Source: QUBU01 sp014337915
GTDB taxonomy: Bacteria > Pseudomonadota > Gammaproteobacteria > Steroidobacterales > GCA-2729495
Assembly (NCBI GenBank): GCA_030263395.1
Contig: SZOW01000007.1
Span: forward strand, 62,001 to 126,000
DNA: 64,000 nucleotides
Direction: 5' to 3'
The notes beneath the pieces are model-generated. The model was not told where the DNA came from. It searched no databases and worked only from the letters and a program-made list of their open reading frames with translations. Below are positions 41,967-50,233 of the stretch, one piece after another. The position numbers were made by a program, and so were the translations under genes. Numbering within the stretch: the first letter of the stretch is position 1; every line of letters starts with the position of its first letter.

Positions 41967-43396
41967 CCCTGGCGCGTCCCCACGCCGGCGCCGGCCCTGG
42001 CCTTCACCGCCGGCCGCAGCACCAGCGCCAGCACCGCCAGCGCCAGGCCGAGCACCGACAGCGCCACGAACGCCCGCTGGTAGCCCGGCCCGCCGCCGCC
42101 GAAGGATGCGGCGATGGCACCGACGGCCGCGGCGCCGACCAGGCGGCCCACCGAGGTGAAATTGCTGAGCAGGCCCTGCGCTGAACCGCGCTCCCTGGGC
42201 TCGCAGTGGTCGAGCACCACGATGCGCAGCGGTGCGCCCATGACGCTGGCCATACCACCACTGCCAATCATGCCGGCGACGATGAACACCGGGATGCTCA
42301 TCGGCGCGAGCCCGTAGATCAGCAGGCTCAGCACCACCAGCGCCATGCCGCCCAGGATGAGGGTGCGCACGCCCAGCACGTTGACCAGCCGGCCGGCGAC
42401 CGGTGCGGCGATCGTCGCCAGCACCACACCGGGCAGCAACATCCAGGCGGCCGTGCTCGCCGATACGCCGATCGCCGACACCGCCAGCGCCGGATAGAAA
42501 CCGGCACCCGACTGGATGGCCCCCGCCCCGGCGCTGATCGTCGCGGCAATCGCCACCGGGCGCGATGCCACGAGGCCCGGCCTGACGATGGGATCCACCG
42601 CCCGCTTCTCCAGTATCCAGAACACCGGCACCAGCACGATCACCAGCAGCAGGGACAGCGCGGTAGGCCATTGCGCCAGGCTGCTGCCGAGCGCCTGCAC
42701 GTCGAGCACGCTGAGGCCGTACACCAGCGCGGCCAGCAGTACCGACAGCGCGATGATGCCGGCGACGTCCAGCGGCTGGCGCTGTGGCTGTGGCGCCGAC
42801 GGCAGCAGCCGCAGGGCACCGAAACCCAGCACGGCACTGATCGGCAGGTTGATCAGGAACAACCAGTGCCAGCCATAGGGCAGCAGCAGGCCGCCCAGCA
42901 CCGGACCGAGGAGGAACGCCAGGCCGAACACCGCGCCCAGCGTGCCGAGCGCGGGACCACGCCGCTCGGGCTCGACGGTGATGGCGATGACCGCCGCGGC
43001 GACCGGCAGGATGCCGCCGCCGCCGAAGCCCTGCAGTGCCCGGCCGATGTACAGGGTGACCGGGTCATAGGCCACCACCACGACCAGCGAGCCCAGCGCG
43101 AAGAAACCGATGGCGACCATGTAGGCCAGCCGCGTCCCGGAGCGGTCGGAGAGTTTCGCCAGCAGCGGCGTACCGATCATCTGCAGCAGGACGTAGGCGT
43201 TGAACAGCACCGAGGCCTGGCGATCGTCCATCGCCAGGTCGGCCTTGATCGCCGGCAGCGCCGGACCGACGATCGCCAGATCCAGCGCACCCATCAGGAC
43301 GCCGACGAACAGCAGGGGCAGCAGGGCTCTGGGCGGGTTCGGGCTCAAGGCAGGATGTCCGGTCGGAAGTTGCAGCGGCGCATCCGCCCGGGCCAT
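41963..43396 (-). CDS. MFS drug exporter, DHA2/EmrB-QacA type
   Basis: 477 residues, about 14 helices. The start LLFVGVLMGALDLAIVGPALPAI is diagnostic for the DHA2 group. LAKLSDRSGTRLAYM matches motif A, and VLGGLLLPYGWHWLFLINLPI matches the antiporter motif C and DHA2 signature. ATG 43396 is preferred; an in-frame start at 43426 is possible. No regulator or adaptor (EmrA-like) adjoins. Substrate unknown. Confidence 0.92.
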   Translation of the reverse strand: MARADAPLQLPTGHPALSPNPPRALLPLLFVGVLMGALDLAIVGPALPAIKADLAMDDRQASVLFNAYVLLQMIGTPLLAKLSDRSGTRLAYMVAIGFFALGSLVVVVAYDPVTLYIGRALQGFGGGGILPVAAAVIAITVEPERRGPALGTLGAVFGLAFLLGPVLGGLLLPYGWHWLFLINLPISAVLGFGALRLLPSAPQPQRQPLDVAGIIALSVLLAALVYGLSVLDVQALGSSLAQWPTALSLLLVIVLVPVFWILEKRAVDPIVRPGLVASRPVAIAATISAGAGAIQSGAGFYPALAVSAIGVSASTAAWMLLPGVVLATIAAPVAGRLVNVLGVRTLILGGMALVVLSLLIYGLAPMSIPVFIVAGMIGSGGMASVMGAPLRIVVLDHCEPRERGSAQGLLSNFTSVGRLVGAAAVGAIAASFGGGGPGYQRAFVALSVLGLALAVLALVLRPAVKARAGAGVGTRQG

Positions 43397-43462
43397 GCCG
43401 CGGGGCGCGAGCAGGGCCCACCCCACCGCGGTGGCGGGGTGCGGGCTTGCCTGCGGGTGCCG

Positions 43463-44419
43463 CTACGGGCTCGGCGGGGACGGCTCCTCGTCGCTCACGG
43501 GCGCGGCGCCCTCGCCGACGCCGGCCACGGAGCCCGGCTTGCGAAAGCGCAGCGTGAAGCGGTCGCTCTCGCCGATGGCGAGGTACTTCTCCCGGTCCTT
43601 GTCACCCTCGCGCAGCGTCGGCGGCAGGGTCCAGACACCGCCCGGGTAGTCCTTGCTGTCCCTGGGGTTGGCATTGACCTCGGAAGCGGCCTCGAACACG
43701 AACCCGGCCTGCTCCGCGAGCGCGGTGGCGAAGTCCTGGCGCACGTAACCGGATTTTGCCTTCGGGTCCTGGGGCTGGTCGGTGGCTGCGCGGTGCTCGA
43801 CCACGCCGAGCACGCCACCCGGCTTGAGCACGCGGTACATCGCCGCAAACATCTCCGGTGCCTTGCCGCTCGCCATCCAGTTGTGGATGTTGCGGAAGGT
43901 GACCACCATGTCCACGGACTCGGGCGCCACCATCTCGGTCTTGTCCGGCAACGCCAGCACCACGACCTCGGCCTTGCCGTAGACATCCGGCCGCGCGGCC
44001 AGCTTGTCCCTGAAACCCTGCACGCCCTTGCGGAAGAACTCCTGCTTCGCCTCGGGATCCCAGTGGGCGGCGATGTAGCGGCCATGGTCACGCAGGTAAG
44101 GCGCCAGAATCTCGGTGTACCAGCCCGCCGCCGGCCAGATCTCCACCACGGCCATGTCCGGCCGGATACCGAAGAATTCCAGCGTCTCGCGCGGGTGGCG
44201 AGCTGCGTCGCGTGCCCGGTTTTCCGGGTCACGCCAGTCGCCGGCGATGGCCGCCTGCAGGGCGGCGTCGACCTGCGGCGCGCTGCTGGCCGGCGCGGGA
44301 GTGGCGGCGGCTGCCGGTTCCGCCGTGGTGGCAGCGGCGGGTGGATTGCCGCCGCTGCAGGCCGCGGCCAACCCGGCGAGGACCGACACGATCAGCAGAC
44401 AGGCCCGATGTTTTGCCAT
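43463..44419 (-). CDS. Exported class I methyltransferase-like lipoprotein (COG4798 type)
   Basis: 318 residues from ATG 44419, with GGGAGCG upstream. A lipoprotein signal peptide is clear (LLIVSVLAGLAAACSGG, lipobox LAAAC). A Pro/Ala/Thr linker follows, then a methyltransferase-like domain (VVEIWPAAGWYTEILAPYL, VDMVVTFRNIHNW, VLKPGGVLGVVEHR). The glycine-rich SAM loop is altered. Since SAM is not expected in the periplasm, the biochemical role is open. The family is widespread in proteobacteria with the same export signal. Confidence 0.88.
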   Translation of the reverse strand: MAKHRACLLIVSVLAGLAAACSGGNPPAAATTAEPAAAATPAPASSAPQVDAALQAAIAGDWRDPENRARDAARHPRETLEFFGIRPDMAVVEIWPAAGWYTEILAPYLRDHGRYIAAHWDPEAKQEFFRKGVQGFRDKLAARPDVYGKAEVVVLALPDKTEMVAPESVDMVVTFRNIHNWMASGKAPEMFAAMYRVLKPGGVLGVVEHRAATDQPQDPKAKSGYVRQDFATALAEQAGFVFEAASEVNANPRDSKDYPGGVWTLPPTLREGDKDREKYLAIGESDRFTLRFRKPGSVAGVGEGAAPVSDEEPSPPSP

Positions 44420-44512
44420 GGTCGCGCTCCCGGTGTCTCTGGCAGCCCGGGTCACCGGACCCGGGCCCTGCCCGGTCGCAACTGTAGCAAATCGGCGCCG
44501 GGCCCGCGCCTT

Positions 44513-45175
44513 TCAGGAGGCCAGCACCACCGCGTGGATGTGGCTGACCTTCGCTGGGCGCGGCGCGCGGAAGAACTGCCGCAGTTCGCGCAGCATCGCC
44601 CCGGCCGGTGCGCCTGCCGGGTAGCGGGACTGGAGGCTCAGGCAGTAGCGCGCTGCCAGCCCCCAGGCATCCTCGTAGCGGCGCAGCGTCGCCGGCGCCA
44701 GTGCCGGGTCGAATGCGGCGCCGGCGAACAGGCGCGGCAGGAGTTGCGCAGCGGAGCCAGCACTGTCGAGCCGGGACAGCAGCAGGCGCGCGCTGGCGTA
44801 CTTGTCCACTTCGGCCTGCATCTCCAGCTCGAGCAGCGTCACCTGGCATTCCCGGGCCGCATTCCAGGCGACGTAGTTGAAGTGGCTGATGCCCTCGATG
44901 GCCGTACAGTAGTCGGCAAGGTTGCGGCCGCAGAGCAGGTCACGCGGTTCCAGTGTGGACAGGCGCTGCAGCAGGGCCGCATCCAGGTACAGGGCGACGC
45001 CGAGCTCCTGGCCGCCCTCCTCGATCAGCAGCTCCTCCGGCGCATCCCGGCCCGTGCCGTCCGCCTGCCAGGGCGCGAGCGCACGCCGGTCGGTGACGAG
45101 GAAGTCGCGGACGTCGGCTGCCACCTCGATGCCGTAGAGGGCACCGAGCAGGCACTGCAGCTCGCGCGGTTCCAC
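44513..45175 (-). CDS. Unknown helical protein following the tail sheath-like gene (gene B)
   Basis: 220 residues from GTG 45175, seven nt after the stop of the previous gene. It is mostly alpha-helical, rich in Leu/Ala. The best-looking conserved core is EGISHFNYVAWNAARECQV followed by TLLELEMQAEVDKYASARLL. No signal peptide or membrane segment is seen. I do not recognise a named family. Its tight spacing suggests that it works with the 211-residue neighbour. Confidence 0.75.
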   Translation of the reverse strand: MEPRELQCLLGALYGIEVAADVRDFLVTDRRALAPWQADGTGRDAPEELLIEEGGQELGVALYLDAALLQRLSTLEPRDLLCGRNLADYCTAIEGISHFNYVAWNAARECQVTLLELEMQAEVDKYASARLLLSRLDSAGSAAQLLPRLFAGAAFDPALAPATLRRYEDAWGLAARYCLSLQSRYPAGAPAGAMLRELRQFFRAPRPAKVSHIHAVVLAS

Positions 45176-45182
45176 GGCCGGC

Positions 45183-45818
45183 TCAGTGGGCCCAGGGTGT
45201 GCGCGCCTGCTGGCTGGGCTCGATGCCGATCTGCCGCAGCAGCCGCCCCGCCCGCGGGCTGCCGGTGTGCAGCCAGGTTTCGTACAGGCGCAGGATGTCG
45301 TGGTCGGTGGCGCCGCGGGCGGAGTCGCGTACCTCGTGGAGCACATCGACCATGGAAATGAACTTGGCGGCCAGCTCGGCGAATATCGCTGCGAGCGCCT
45401 GCAGGCGCGGGCTGGCATGGCCGCTGCAGGCCAGGCTGCGGTAAGCGCTGCCACCCATGTTCACGTAGTAATCGAGGCCGACGCTGCGATCGCGCAGGGC
45501 CTCGGCGAAAAAGCCGGCGGTGAACAGCGACATGTCCCCCAGCCGCTGCAGGGCCACCGCACGCTCCTCGCTGCCCGGCGCATCCAGTGCGTCGGCGAGC
45601 ATCAGCGCCAGCGGTCGGTGCCTCGCGCCGTCCCCGGCCGCGTAGCAGGCGTCGGCACGTGCGAACAGGGTCAGCAGGCGCACGACGTAGTGCGAGGTGT
45701 CGCGCTCCACGGTCACGTGGTTTGCGGCAAGGGCCGCATCGACGGAGTCGCGGAAGAACTCCTCGAGGCTGGCCACCGGCACGAGGGGCGTGCCACCGGA
45801 TGCTGGGCGCTGGTTCAC
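45183..45818 (-). CDS. Unknown helical protein following the tail sheath-like gene (gene A)
   Basis: 211 residues, GTG 45818 with GGGAGG at ideal spacing. It is alpha-helical and soluble, with probable conserved blocks SHYVVRLLTLFARAD, RPLALMLADALDAP, LGDMSLFTAGFFAEAL and GLDYYVNMGGSAYRSLA. I have seen similar hypothetical proteins in proteobacterial genomes but cannot name a function. It lies 113 nt downstream of the sheath-like gene and just upstream of gene B. Confidence 0.78.
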   Translation of the reverse strand: MNQRPASGGTPLVPVASLEEFFRDSVDAALAANHVTVERDTSHYVVRLLTLFARADACYAAGDGARHRPLALMLADALDAPGSEERAVALQRLGDMSLFTAGFFAEALRDRSVGLDYYVNMGGSAYRSLACSGHASPRLQALAAIFAELAAKFISMVDVLHEVRDSARGATDHDILRLYETWLHTGSPRAGRLLRQIGIEPSQQARTPWAH

Positions 45819-45931
45819 TGCGGCCTCCCGCTTCCGAATCTATGCCGCCCTGCCGCTACCTGGCCGTGAAGGGCGTCACGGCTCTCCCGTTGGCAGCCAG
45901 CGGCCGCGATTGCCAGCAGCGAGGCCGTGGC

Positions 45932-47479
45932 TCAGCTGGCCAGCGCCATCCCGGGCTGCCAGCCGAGCTCGGAGCTCGTACAGCCGTCCGCGTCGTGCGC
46001 GATCCTGAAGGCGACGAACTCGCCGGGCCGCGCCAGCGCCAGCCCCAGCACGAGCACCAGCCGCGGGCCGGCGCTGCGCGCCGCACCGTTGGTGTCGACG
46101 TCGCATTTGACGTAGAACGCCTCCGCGCCATCCGCCGCCGCGAACAGGCCGCGGGACTGCAATGCACCGAGGAATGCGCCGACCTGAGCCCGCAGTTCCT
46201 GCCAGAGGGCCGGCGACGGCGCCTCGAAGGCGGCCCATCGCGTGTAGCGCTCGACGCTGCTCAGCACGAACAGCGCGATGCGTCGCCGTCGCAGGCTGTT
46301 CCAGGACGTGGCAACACCGCCGCTGCGGGCCATGGTGACCAGACCGGTGAGTTCGATGGCCGCACCTGGCCCCGCGCGCAGCAGCGCATTCACGCCGAGG
46401 TTCGCCAGCCGGCGGACTTCGGCGGGTTCCAGCGCCAGGCAGGGCCGCGTGCGACCGAGCGACAGCGCCTGCGGGCCAGACAGTTCCAGTCCCGCCGCGC
46501 AGAGCTGGCCGGCAATGGCGCCAGCCGCGCTGAGGTTACCGGCGGGCGCCGCATGGGGCGGGCTTTCCAGGCCGGGGAAGTAGCTGATGGCGTTGGCACT
46601 GGCGAAACCACGCTCGCGCTGGGTGCGCACCACGTCGCGCACCTCCTCCCAGGACTGTGGCGGGTCGAGCAGCAGCATCGCCTGGCGCTCGCGGCAGTAG
46701 CGGTCGGCAGCGAATAGCGCCACGGGACCCAGGGTGGCGCCGGACACGCCGGGCACCAGGCAGACGAAGTCAATCCAGGGCACCTGTTCCAGGGCGAACA
46801 GCCCGGTGCTGTCCTCGCGGGAGCCGATGAGGTCGTAGTCGGTGGGCGTGTTGTCGCCCTGCCAGGTGGCACGGCTGTACACGTAACGCACGCCGGGCCA
46901 GCCCTCCTGCGTCGGTGCCGGGCGCGCGGCGGGCGGGTCGGCAGCCAGCCGCACCAGGGATGAGCGGGCGAGCACGTCGCCCACGTAGTCCGCGGCCCGC
47001 GGGTCCACGGACAGGCCGGTGAAGCTCTCCTGCTCCTCCACCAGCGGCTGCGAGGGCGCACGGCAGCGGTGGATGACGAGGTTGAAGCGCCGGGGCTCGT
47101 CGGTGCCGATGCCCTGGTAATCGACGGCGGCGCGCAGGTACTCCAGCGGCCCCGGGTTCAGCGCGTCGAGCAGCAGCTCGCCTTCCGGGCCGGGCAGCGT
47201 GATGCGGTTGCGGTGGCCCGAACGGCAGACCCGCACGACGATGGCGAGCGTGCCGCCGTTCTCGAAGTACTGGTAGAGCAGGAACTCCATGCGGCTCAGG
47301 TAGCCCGGCACACCGAAGCGGGCCAGGAATTCCTCGAGGCTGCGGATGGCGATGGGGATGTTGACCGGGCCGCGGGGAGCCGGGCCGATGAAGGCGGTGA
47401 CGCTCTCGCGGGTGACCGGAATGGCCTGGCCGCGGGCGGGAATCTCGATTACCGAGATGCCGTTACTGCGTGCATCCAA
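45932..47479 (-). CDS. Phage tail sheath-like protein (solitary contractile-sheath homologue)
   Basis: 515 residues. The N-terminus (ISVIEIPARGQAIPVTRESV then TAFIGPAPRGPVNIPIAIRS), QYFENGGTLAIVVRV and the C-terminal block (WNSLRRRRIALFVLSSVERYTRWAAFEA then LWQELRAQVGAFL, AFYVKCD, PGEFVAFRI) match contractile tail sheath proteins of phage, tailocins and extracellular injection systems. No tube, baseplate, spike, chaperone, LysM or ATPase gene follows. The only same-strand partners are two unknown genes downstream. TTG 47479 is the first codon, with AGGGGCG upstream. Whether it forms a functional sheath is unknown. Confidence 0.88.
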   Translation of the reverse strand: MDARSNGISVIEIPARGQAIPVTRESVTAFIGPAPRGPVNIPIAIRSLEEFLARFGVPGYLSRMEFLLYQYFENGGTLAIVVRVCRSGHRNRITLPGPEGELLLDALNPGPLEYLRAAVDYQGIGTDEPRRFNLVIHRCRAPSQPLVEEQESFTGLSVDPRAADYVGDVLARSSLVRLAADPPAARPAPTQEGWPGVRYVYSRATWQGDNTPTDYDLIGSREDSTGLFALEQVPWIDFVCLVPGVSGATLGPVALFAADRYCRERQAMLLLDPPQSWEEVRDVVRTQRERGFASANAISYFPGLESPPHAAPAGNLSAAGAIAGQLCAAGLELSGPQALSLGRTRPCLALEPAEVRRLANLGVNALLRAGPGAAIELTGLVTMARSGGVATSWNSLRRRRIALFVLSSVERYTRWAAFEAPSPALWQELRAQVGAFLGALQSRGLFAAADGAEAFYVKCDVDTNGAARSAGPRLVLVLGLALARPGEFVAFRIAHDADGCTSSELGWQPGMALAS

Positions 47480-47540
47480 GCGTAGCGCCCCTGCAGGCGG
47501 CCGGTGTCACCGGCCAACAGCGTTGTTCACGACCACGGCG

Positions 47541-48254
47541 TCATCTTAGCAGCGTCGGCGCGGCAACGGACAGGCGCGGGCGCGAATGACGCGCGACGAA
47601 GGCGAACAGCGGCGCCATCGCCATGCCAGCGATGAAGCCACCGATATGGGCGCGCAGCGCGACGTTGCCGGCGAGGCCGGGGGCGAGGAACTCGTAGGCA
47701 AGCTGCACCGCGAACCAGAACAGCAGCACGACGAATGCCGGCAGTCTCACCAGGTCCACGACGAAGAAGATCGGCACCAGTACGTTGATGCGGGCCCGCG
47801 GATGCAGCACGAGGTAGGCGCCGAGCACGCCCGAGACGGCGCCGCTGGCGCCGACGATCACCCCGGACGACCCGGGTGCGGGCAGCGCCTGCGCCAGCGC
47901 CGCGGCCATCGCGGCCAGCAGGTAGAAGACGATGAAGCCCGGCTGGCCGAAGGCATCCTCGACGTCATCGCCGAAGATCCAGAGGAACAGCATGTTGCCG
48001 CCGAGGTGCAGCCAGCCGCCGTGCAGGAAGGCGTAGGTGATGATGGTGGCGGCGAACGGCGTCCAGGCCCGCATGGGGTCCTGCGTGCCGCCGGCGAAGA
48101 AATCCGCCGGCGAGAAGCCCAGCGCCTGCGCGGCCAGCACCCCCCAGGGCCCGGCGAGCCACTGCCAGGCGTAGGCCAGGCAGCAGAGCAGGATGATGGT
48201 ACGGCTGGCCACCGGCGCGTGGCGCAGCGTCTGGTCGTCGGCAACAGGCAGCAT
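47541..48254 (-). CDS. Rhomboid family intramembrane serine protease
   Basis: 237 residues, six or more helices. The catalytic Ser is in VGASGAVSGVLGAYL, the His in LRAHIGGFIAGMA, and the structural motif HLGGNMLFLWIFGDDVED is intact. It cleaves transmembrane substrates within the membrane. It is part of a minus-strand series 32 nt after the L,D-transpeptidase; its substrate is unknown. Confidence 0.93.
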   Translation of the reverse strand: MLPVADDQTLRHAPVASRTIILLCCLAYAWQWLAGPWGVLAAQALGFSPADFFAGGTQDPMRAWTPFAATIITYAFLHGGWLHLGGNMLFLWIFGDDVEDAFGQPGFIVFYLLAAMAAALAQALPAPGSSGVIVGASGAVSGVLGAYLVLHPRARINVLVPIFFVVDLVRLPAFVVLLFWFAVQLAYEFLAPGLAGNVALRAHIGGFIAGMAMAPLFAFVARHSRPRLSVAAPTLLR

Positions 48255-48286
48255 GCCGGGCTGTCAGCAGTGCGGGAAGGCCGTGA

Positions 48287-49432
48287 TCACTGCGCCCCGG
48301 CGGGAGCCGTGCCGCCAGCGGCGGGTGCCTGCGCCTCGCTGGCGGCCGCACCGTCCTCGAACCAGTCGTAGCTGACGATGTTATTCACGCGCGGTGCCGC
48401 CGCCACCGCGGCCTCCAGGTCCGGTGCACCCGCCATGATGGGCACCGGGATGCCGCGCTGCTCACTGCTCGTATGGGCGACGCGCTCGTAGTCGACTGTG
48501 GCGCCCTTCGGCACCCCGGCTTTGGCCAGCTTTTTCTCGATGTCGCGCAACAGCGCCGGGTTGCGCCGCGCCTTGTCTTCCTCGAGCGCCGGATGGGCCT
48601 CGAGGAACAGCTCGCCGCCGGCCACACCCACCAGCAACGGCTGGTTGACGATGCGCACCGGCAGGCCCACCGGCACCTGCCCGAACAGCCACTCGATGTC
48701 GGCCGGATTCATGCGAATGCAGCCATGGCTGACCCGCATGCCGACACCGGCGGGCTTGTTGGTGCCATGGATGAGGTAGTCACCCGGGATCGCCAGGCGC
48801 ATGGCGTAGGCACCCAGCGGGTTGTCCGGGCCGGGTGGCACCACCGCCGGCAGCGGATCGCCGTTCTCGGCGTGCTCCTTGCGGATGGAAGCTGGCACAC
48901 GCCAGACCGGGTCCTTCTTCTTCGAGGTGATGCGCGTGAGGCCCAGCGGTGTCGCCCAGCCTTCGCGCCCGATGCTGATCGGGAACGTGTGGACCACCGC
49001 CGGTTCGCCCTTCTGCGGCTTCGGGAAATAAAACAGCCGCTTGGTCGGCACATTGAGCACGATGCCCTGGCGCGGCGCGTCGGGCAGCACGAAGCGGCTC
49101 GGCAGCACGATCTCCCGGCCCGCGCCGGGCAGCCAGGGATCGACACCCGGATTGGCCTCCACCAGCTCGTCGAAGCCGAGGTGATAGGCCTGGGCCACGT
49201 CGATGAAGGTGTCCTTCTCACGCAGCCGCACCACCTGCAGCTCGCCGACCACACTGGTGGCGGCATCGGGCAGCACGAAGCGCGTGGTTTCCAGCGGCGC
49301 CTGCAACGGCGGCGGAGCCGGCGGTGGCGGCGGCTCGGGTGCCTGCAGCAGCGTGCAGCCTGGCAGGAGCACGGCCAGCCACAGCGCTGCCAGCCGCAAT
49401 GCCGCCACCGGGGACTGCCTCAGCGCTGGCAC
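48287..49432 (-). CDS. L,D-transpeptidase lipoprotein (ErfK/YbiS-like)
   Basis: 381 residues. The signal peptide ends in lipobox LLPGC, followed by a Pro-rich linker. A LysM-like module (KDTFIDVAQAYHLGFDELVEANPGVDP) binds peptidoglycan. The YkuD domain has HGTNKPAGVGMRVSHGCIRM with the nucleophile Cys. The enzyme makes 3-3 cross-links or anchors a lipoprotein to peptidoglycan. The C-terminal 100 residues are outside the YkuD core. GTG 49432 overlaps the end of the M48 gene by 13 bp; GTG 49408 is an alternative start. Confidence 0.93.
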   Translation of the reverse strand: MPALRQSPVAALRLAALWLAVLLPGCTLLQAPEPPPPPAPPPLQAPLETTRFVLPDAATSVVGELQVVRLREKDTFIDVAQAYHLGFDELVEANPGVDPWLPGAGREIVLPSRFVLPDAPRQGIVLNVPTKRLFYFPKPQKGEPAVVHTFPISIGREGWATPLGLTRITSKKKDPVWRVPASIRKEHAENGDPLPAVVPPGPDNPLGAYAMRLAIPGDYLIHGTNKPAGVGMRVSHGCIRMNPADIEWLFGQVPVGLPVRIVNQPLLVGVAGGELFLEAHPALEEDKARRNPALLRDIEKKLAKAGVPKGATVDYERVAHTSSEQRGIPVPIMAGAPDLEAAVAAAPRVNNIVSYDWFEDGAAASEAQAPAAGGTAPAGAQ

Positions 49433-50211
49433 TGCGGGCTCCTGCCGGCGGCACGGGCCTTGTTGTAGAGCGCCAGCGCCTCGGGAAACTGGGCCACCAG
49501 GTCATCGATGCGATGCTCCGGTGACGGGTGCGTGGAGAGCATCTCCGGAGGACCGAGCTTGTCCTTCCTCTGCATGTTCTGCCACAGCGCCACGCTCTGG
49601 CGCGGGTCGAAGCCGGCAGCTGCCATGTAGCGCAGCCCGACGGTGTCGGCTTCGCTCTCCTCGCCGCGGCTGAAGGGCAGCGACATGCCGAGGCTGGTGG
49701 CCATGCCGAGCAGGTCCGCGCCCGCCTGCCCGGTGCCGGTGGCGATCGCCACGCCGACGACGCCGATCCGCGCCGTGGCCTCGCGGTTGTAGCGCTTCAG
49801 CGCATGCTCCTGGGTGACATGGGCCACCTCATGGCCGATCACGGTGGCCAGCTCGTCCTGGTTCTCGGCCACCTTGAAGATCCCGGTGAACACGCCGATG
49901 TGGCCGCCGGGCAGCGCGAAGGCGTTGATCTGCTCGCTGTCGAAGACCTCGACTTCCCAGTTCTTGTCGGCATACGGCGCCGGCAGCTGGGCGATGATGG
50001 CCTGGGCCACGCAGTCGACGTAGGCGCGCTCGGCCGCATCGGTGCTCACCGGGGTGTTGGCGCGAATCTTGCGGAACTCGGCATCGCCCTGGCTGTCGAT
50101 CTCGCTCTCGCTGGCGAGCGGCAGGGAACAGCCCGCCAGGCTGACCAGCGACAGCAGCAGCGTCGCGACGGCCAGCAGGCGCCTGCATGCGGACAACTTG
50201 CGATAACCCAC
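49420..50211 (-). CDS. M48 family metallopeptidase lipoprotein
   Basis: 263 residues. The lipoprotein signal (LLAVATLLLSLVSLAGC) is clear. The zinc motif HEVAH is in ATVIGHEVAHVTQEHAL, and the third ligand is in GEESEADTVGLRYM. It resembles LoiP/YcaL-type outer-membrane quality-control proteases. A consensus TATAAT lies 8-13 bp upstream of GTG 50211. This implies either a leaderless start or use of the in-frame TTG a few codons in. It lies between sohB and the L,D-transpeptidase. Confidence 0.92.
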   Translation of the reverse strand: MGYRKLSACRRLLAVATLLLSLVSLAGCSLPLASESEIDSQGDAEFRKIRANTPVSTDAAERAYVDCVAQAIIAQLPAPYADKNWEVEVFDSEQINAFALPGGHIGVFTGIFKVAENQDELATVIGHEVAHVTQEHALKRYNREATARIGVVGVAIATGTGQAGADLLGMATSLGMSLPFSRGEESEADTVGLRYMAAAGFDPRQSVALWQNMQRKDKLGPPEMLSTHPSPEHRIDDLVAQFPEALALYNKARAAGRSPQCQR

Positions 50212-50218
50212 GGGCGCG

Positions 50219-50224
50219 ATTATA
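50219..50224 (-). promoter_or_regulatory. Consensus -10 box (TATAAT) before the M48 gene
   Basis: Minus-strand TATAAT sits in the 22-nt gap between sohB and the M48 gene. No good -35 is seen 17 bp upstream. If active, the transcript would start almost at the GTG 50211. Confidence 0.4.
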
Positions 50225-50233
50225 GCGGCCCGG

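Noticed and set aside
42206..45361. 1051-codon plus-strand ORF
   Set aside because: It spans four minus-strand genes antisense (MFS, methyltransferase-like, gene B, part of gene A). The product is His/Arg/Gln-rich low complexity.
45932..47479. Prophage or tailocin cluster
   Set aside because: Only the sheath homologue is present. No capsid, portal, tube, baseplate, holin or integrase genes occur within 20 kb on either side, so a phage remnant is possible but a phage region is not supported.
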